Source: Spongilla lacustris (Eukaryota; Porifera; Demospongiae; Spongillida; Spongillidae). Taken from it: a stretch of 64,000 nt of DNA. This document shows, one piece after another, positions 59,970 through 64,000 of the stretch (positions are counted from its first letter, which is position 1; each line of letters opens with the position of its first letter). The DNA is taken from positions 10,016,632 through 10,080,631 of the forward strand of contig OX442418.1 in NCBI GenBank assembly GCA_949361645.1. The letters are read 5' to 3'. The notes below the pieces were generated by a model, which did no database searches, was not told the origin of the DNA, and saw only the letters and a list, made by a program, of their open reading frames with translations. The position numbers were made by a program, and so were the translations under genes.

Positions 59970-60187
59970 ATATGCAATGCTTTGGTTACTGTCACGTGTC
60001 ACTCGAAGATCCAAGTCAACTCCGACATGGTTGGCCCACTGTACGTCGAAAGTAATACTGCAATTCACACAGTAGACGTTGAAAGCGTAGGGAGGCGGAG
60101 TAAAATAATTCATACCGCAGCCAAATGAACCACTGGGAAGTGTGATGAATTCCTGCTCCTCACATTGAAGGCCAATGACTGGCGTGC
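59970..60187 (-). CDS. Probable upstream ectodomain exon of the IgTIR-like gene
   Basis: A 218-bp open block between acceptor ATGTTACATGCAG and donor GTGAGT. The protein begins GTPVIGLQCEEQEF and has four cysteines (LQCEE, GCGMN, VYCVNC) and an end VGVDLDLRVTRDSNQSIAY. It ends in phase 0, which fits the phase-0 start of the exon at 48,146. Together the two would form one folded domain that I do not recognise as Ig. The intervening intron would be 11.8 kb, far longer than the others, because it holds the 10.5-kb repeat-bounded segment. The exon starts in phase 1, so at least one further exon, presumably with the signal peptide, lies upstream or beyond the window. Confidence 0.5.
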
Positions 60188-60223
60188 CTGCATGTAACAT
60201 GGGGTTTGGATGCTCGTAAATTA

Positions 60224-60508
60224 TATACTGTAGGGGAGGAATCGGTTAGTTGATTAGGATTAGGTTTTTACTGCCTCTGGGGTTTGGTATTAAGTAGACG
60301 TTAATAGTCTGATATTAAGGAGCATCATTATTAAAAATCAAGGGATCTCAAATGGCACAACTTACCCAGTCTCTAACATTTCTACGACATGTATCCAAGT
60401 GATGCCCCTTTACATCAGACTATCATTTTTAATACCAAACCTCAAAGGCAGTATAAACCTAAACCTAAAAAGTGGCTCAACTAACCCATGCACTCCTCCC
60501 CTACAATT
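60224..60508. mobile_element. Palindromic MITE just upstream of the 60-kb exon
   Basis: TGTAGGGGAGGAATCGGTTA ... AGGATTAGGTTTTTACTGCC ... GTTTGGTATTAA returns inverted as TTAATACCAAACCTCAAAGG ... CCTAAACCTAAAAAGTGGC ... CACTCCTCCCCTACA. The arms are about 100 bp around a loop of about 70 bp. AT-rich flanks could fit a TA target duplication. Confidence 0.75.
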
Positions 60509-60699
60509 AACAGCCAGCTGCAGCTAAATAGAACACTCAGCCAACATTTCAAAATAACTTCATTTTAAGGGTCTAGATTTATACATATGTATAGACACAC
60601 CAAACACTAACCCAAAAATCTTCACAATGGTAGAACCTTTTCCTTTCATATTTTGCACACATGTTACACATCATTTCCCTATGTTCATTTCCATTTTAG

Positions 60700-61331
60700 A
60701 ACTCTAATTATTTTCTATGCCGTCAGTGCAATGATCGCTAATCCAACAGGTTAGAATTTCCCATCTCGCCATGTACGAATGTTGAAAAGGCGTCAAATTC
60801 GGAGTGTACATATAGGAGTCCTGTAGCTATTAAATTGTCCTGTTCGTTAATTCTTGTATCATCCGTTACAGAGATAGAGTTGAGCAAACTACATGCAGGT
60901 TTTTCCGCGCCAAAGATATAATCACCGCCTCCCCATACAGACGCAATTTGCAAAAATCATTGGCGCGAATCAAGTGGGAAAACATGCACGTAGTTTGTTC
61001 AACTGTATCTCCGTACTAGATGATAAAGAAATTAAACGAACAGGACAAATCAATAGCTATAGGACTCCTCTAAATACAACCCAAATTTGAAGCGTTTTCC
61101 ACACTCGTACATGGAGAAATGTTGAATTCTAACCCATTGGGTTAGCGTGGAAAAGGATTAGAGCCCCAAAATCGATTTCCACATAGATAGATGATGTGAG
61201 AACAAGTGTACAAATGTTTAAAGGAATAGGTTGTAGCGTTGCAAAGATGTGTTGATTAGTGTAACATGCAATTTTTACAGTGATAAAATTATAACCTCAC
61301 AAGCCCGATTTTGCTGGACACTGTCCCATAT
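60700..61331. mobile_element. Diverged copy of the miniature foldback element
   Basis: It shares blocks with 14,138-14,957 in order: GTCCTGTTCGTTAATT, CGTTACAGAGAT, GAGCAAACT, the ACCGCCTCCCCATACA centre, TTGGCGCGAATCAAG, GTAGTTTGTTCAACTGTATC, and a right end GATTTTGCTGGACACTGTCCC ending near 61,327. The left terminus is not preserved in a recognisable form. The word TATAGACAC occurs near 60,590 and again near 61,332, which might be a flanking duplication, but the left copy is not next to a clear terminus. Confidence 0.7.
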
Positions 61332-61374
61332 ATAGACACAAAATGTACATGTAATAACGCACTGAAAAACCCAT

Positions 61375-61700
61375 TCACACCCCTCCCCCCCCCCTAAAAG
61401 TCAGTACTGGAAGGGGAAAAAGTGTTCCTATTATGGAGGCAGCATTGCCACTTTGTATAGCCACTGAAAGACGTTGGAGCAGGTAGCTGTAATTTTTTGT
61501 GTCAACAGTTGTGGCTGAGAGCCTGTGACCTAGCTCCTTCAGGAAGATCAGGGAAAGAGGGCCAACTACACCTGATGTTTCATAGGTAATAGGGGTGAAA
61601 CATATGCCTGGGTGTCCCTCCAGATATACCTTTTTCTGGTCATCTGCCTGACTGGCGACAGCACCTGCTGCCATAGTGAACCGGCTGTGCCAGGTGAGAT
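61375..61700 (-). pseudogene. Reverse transcriptase C-terminal remnant
   Basis: A minus-strand open stretch reads FTPITYETSGVVGPLSLIFL, then an LLQRLSVAIQSGNAASI block. This is the pattern found at the extreme C-terminus of many metazoan reverse-transcriptase polyproteins (F-P-x-ET-G, then QR-S-A-Q-GNA). The reverse transcriptase core is absent, and the frame ends in a poly-C/G run at about 61,380-61,395. It is a degraded fragment of a retroelement without function of its own. Confidence 0.6.
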
Positions 61701-61739
61701 GGAGCATAGGTGCCAGAGCAGGTGGCATTGCAAACCAAA

Positions 61740-62860
61740 AGGTTCCTAATATTATCCTGTGAAACCTGGTCGTAGGCATGGTTGTCCCAAGCACCGCTGT
61801 CCCCCGGACATTCGTTCCTAGGCAGACAATTATGCCTAGACATGCATATATATGTCCACAGGGGACATCTATGCCTACGAATAAATGACCTACCATGGGC
61901 ACCAGTACAAAAAGAAAAACAGGTTACATTGGTACCTAGGATAGGACGTCCTACGTACATGTATGTGGGGTTTTTTTTAGTATAGTATATATGTAACTAT
62001 TATATTCAATAACTGTACTGAATAATGAAATTGGTTCGATACATACATGTACGTGCATGCCTTACATGTATTTCATTGTCACATGCTTATGCCTGCATGC
62101 GTGCGAATTGGTTATCAATTAATCCCGCTGAGAATGGAAGATGCATATTCTCCGTAAAATCTAATCAGAATAGTACACAAGTCAAGATATATGCTTATTG
62201 TGGGGGTATTTATGTTACATACAAAGCAGCTTATTGCTAGATTTACAAGGATCGCATTGCGATGAAAAGCATGCGTGCCTAAAATTATCAATATCACAAA
62301 AACCATGCATGCTTCATGTATCAGACTGGTTGCTGCATTAAGTGCAGAGCCATTTATCATCATCCATCCAAATTGCATTCATCTGTCACTTCTCAGTTGG
62401 CACTTGCATACATGCTAGATCAACAGATACTTGTACATATGGATATGATTCATCCTAGCCTAGCGCATGTCGTACTTGTCCTTCAAGGCATACATTTGTG
62501 CAAGCTAAAATGTGTGTGCTTGTGGGCATGAAAAAGACTGCATAATCATTTCAACCTCTCTGAATGGAATTTAAGGCTTAGCTGAGTTAGCTGAGTGGTG
62601 CTATAAAATAGATAGAAGTAATTTGCTCTTTTTTCTACTTGGCAAGGATTTGTCTAACCAACTGTCAAAAATATTGACCTCTCTGAAACAAAACATTCAC
62701 CAAGGATTGCAGCTATCATAGAAAATGCTTTCTTTAAAATAAATCAGTTGTATGCATGGCCTGCATCCAATAGCCACCTATACACATGTATCAAGATGGT
62801 TCTTTTCATGTAAAGTACATGCACACCCTAGTTCTCCTACTTTTACCACTAAACACTAAA
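61740..62860. other. Non-genic stretch at the right
   Basis: A cluster of CCTAGG / GCCTAGACATG words near 61,815-61,890 resembles text near 44,010. Otherwise there are only CATGCATG runs and no supported exon. Confidence 0.4.
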
Positions 62861-62863
62861 ATG

Positions 62864-64000
62864 AGGAGGAGGAGGAGGAGGAGGAGGAGGAGGAGGAGGA
62901 GGAGGAGGAGGAGGAGGAGGAGGAGGAGGAGGAGGAGGAGGAGGAGGAGGAGGAGGAGGAGGAGGAGGAGGAGGAGGAGGAGGAGGAGGAGGAGGAGGAG
63001 GAGGAGGAGGAGGAGGAGGAGGAGGAGGAGGAGGAGGAGGAGGAGGAGGAGGAGGAGGAGGAGGAGGAGGAGGAGGAGGAGGAGGAGGAGGAGGAGGAGG
63101 AGGAGGAGGAGGAGGAGGAGGAGGAGGAGGAGGAGGAGGAGGAGGAGGAGGAGGAGGAGGAGGAGGAGGAGGAGGAGGAGGAGGAGGAGGAGGAGGAGGA
63201 GGAGGAGGAGGAGGAGGAGGAGGAGGAGGAGGAGGAGGAGGAGGAGGAGGAGGAGGAGGAGGAGGAGGAGGAGGAGGAGGAGGAGGAGGAGGAGGAGGAG
63301 GAGGAGGAGGAGGAGGAGGAGGAGGAGGAGGAGGAGGAGGAGGAGGAGGAGGAGGAGGAGGAGGAGGAGGAGGAGGAGGAGGAGGAGGAGGAGGAGGAGG
63401 AGGAGGAGGAGGAGGAGGAGGAGGAGGAGGAGGAGGAGGAGGAGGAGGAGGAGGAGGAGGAGGAGGAGGAGGAGGAGGAGGAGGAGGAGGAGGAGGAGGA
63501 GGAGGAGGAGGAGGAGGAGGAGGAGGAGGAGGAGGAGGAGGAGGAGGAGGAGGAGGAGGAGGAGGAGGAGGAGGAGGAGGAGGAGGAGGAGGAGGAGGAG
63601 GAGGAGGAGGAGGAGGAGGAGGAGGAGGAGGAGGAGGAGGAGGAGGAGGAGGAGGAGGAGGAGGAGGAGGAGGAGGAGGAGGAGGAGGAGGAGGAGGAGG
63701 AGGAGGAGGAGGAGGAGGAGGAGGAGGAGGAGGAGGAGGAGGAGGAGGAGGAGGAGGAGGAGGAGGAGGAGGAGGAGGAGGAGGAGGAGGAGGAGGAGGA
63801 GGAGGAGGAGGAGGAGGAGGAGGAGGAGGAGGAGGAGGAGGAGGAGGAGGAGGAGGAGGAGGAGGAGGAGGAGGAGGAGGAGGAGGAGGAGGAGGAGGAG
63901 GAGGAGGAGGAGGAGGAGGAGGAGGAGGAGGAGGAGGAGGAGGAGGAGGAGGAGGAGGAGGAGGAGGAGGAGGAGGAGGAGGAGGAGGAGGAGGAGGAGG
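62864..64000 (+). repeat. Giant (GGA)n trinucleotide array, runs off the window
   Basis: Uninterrupted GGA from 62,864 to the last base: 1,137 bp, about 379 copies, with no single interruption. It is a pure purine strand that can form triplex and G-rich structures. The true length is unknown because the array passes the edge. Confidence 0.97.

Noticed and set aside
60590..61340. TATAGACAC as a proven 9-bp target duplication
   Set aside because: The left copy does not adjoin a recognisable terminus, so it may be chance.

Overview
The window reads as nuclear DNA of an invertebrate animal, most likely a demosponge. There are no dense bacterial-type operons. The genes that can be built have many short GT-AG introns, mostly about 40-140 bp. 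One is an immunoglobulin / transmembrane / TIR receptor, a layout known from sponges. TACATGTAC-type words and short palindromes are very common. The species assignment is an inference.

Positions 1-36,617 are almost entirely giant repeats and make up the most unusual part. A 71-bp satellite (here T) fills 1-8,243. A train of foldback elements follows. Their arms are built from an outer head module B (starting GGGACAGTTTCCG), a 48/37-bp satellite S, and an inner module A that meets its inverted copy at the centre. One copy is complete, at 14,982-29,641 (14,660 bp), in the order head B', S(-), A, A', S(+), B. A partial copy lies to its left (8,244-14,121) and an 820-bp miniature copy sits between them (14,138-14,957). 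A diverged relative (29,701-36,617) carries an 82-residue membrane-type reading frame in both arms. A hAT-like element with a perfect 8-bp target duplication is inserted in S at 25,432-26,635.

Positions 36,618-43,726 look like an intact CACTA/Plavaka-type DNA transposon with CACACCCAGG termini. It carries two convergent intron-rich genes: an unrecognised coiled-coil-like protein of 252 residues on the plus strand and a transposase of about 980 residues on the minus strand. Every splice junction that I could place keeps frame. A pogo/Tigger-like palindromic MITE is nested in its left part.

Positions 44,375-60,187 hold a minus-strand receptor gene. A TIR exon and an Ig plus membrane exon are well supported. 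Two further upstream exons at about 48.1 and 60.1 kb match in splice phase and extend the ectodomain. The long intron between those two holds a 10.5-kb segment bounded by inverted CCCGGGTGGAAA repeats, which is full of microsatellites, minisatellites and hairpin elements.

Positions 60,200-64,000 hold a hairpin MITE, a diverged miniature foldback copy, a reverse-transcriptase C-terminal remnant and a pure GGA array of at least 1,137 bp that runs off the window.

The host gene and the transposon genes are not a pathway together. The region is best seen as one host immune-type receptor next to a nest of successive transposon insertions. The giant satellite-armed foldback family is the best candidate for something undescribed.
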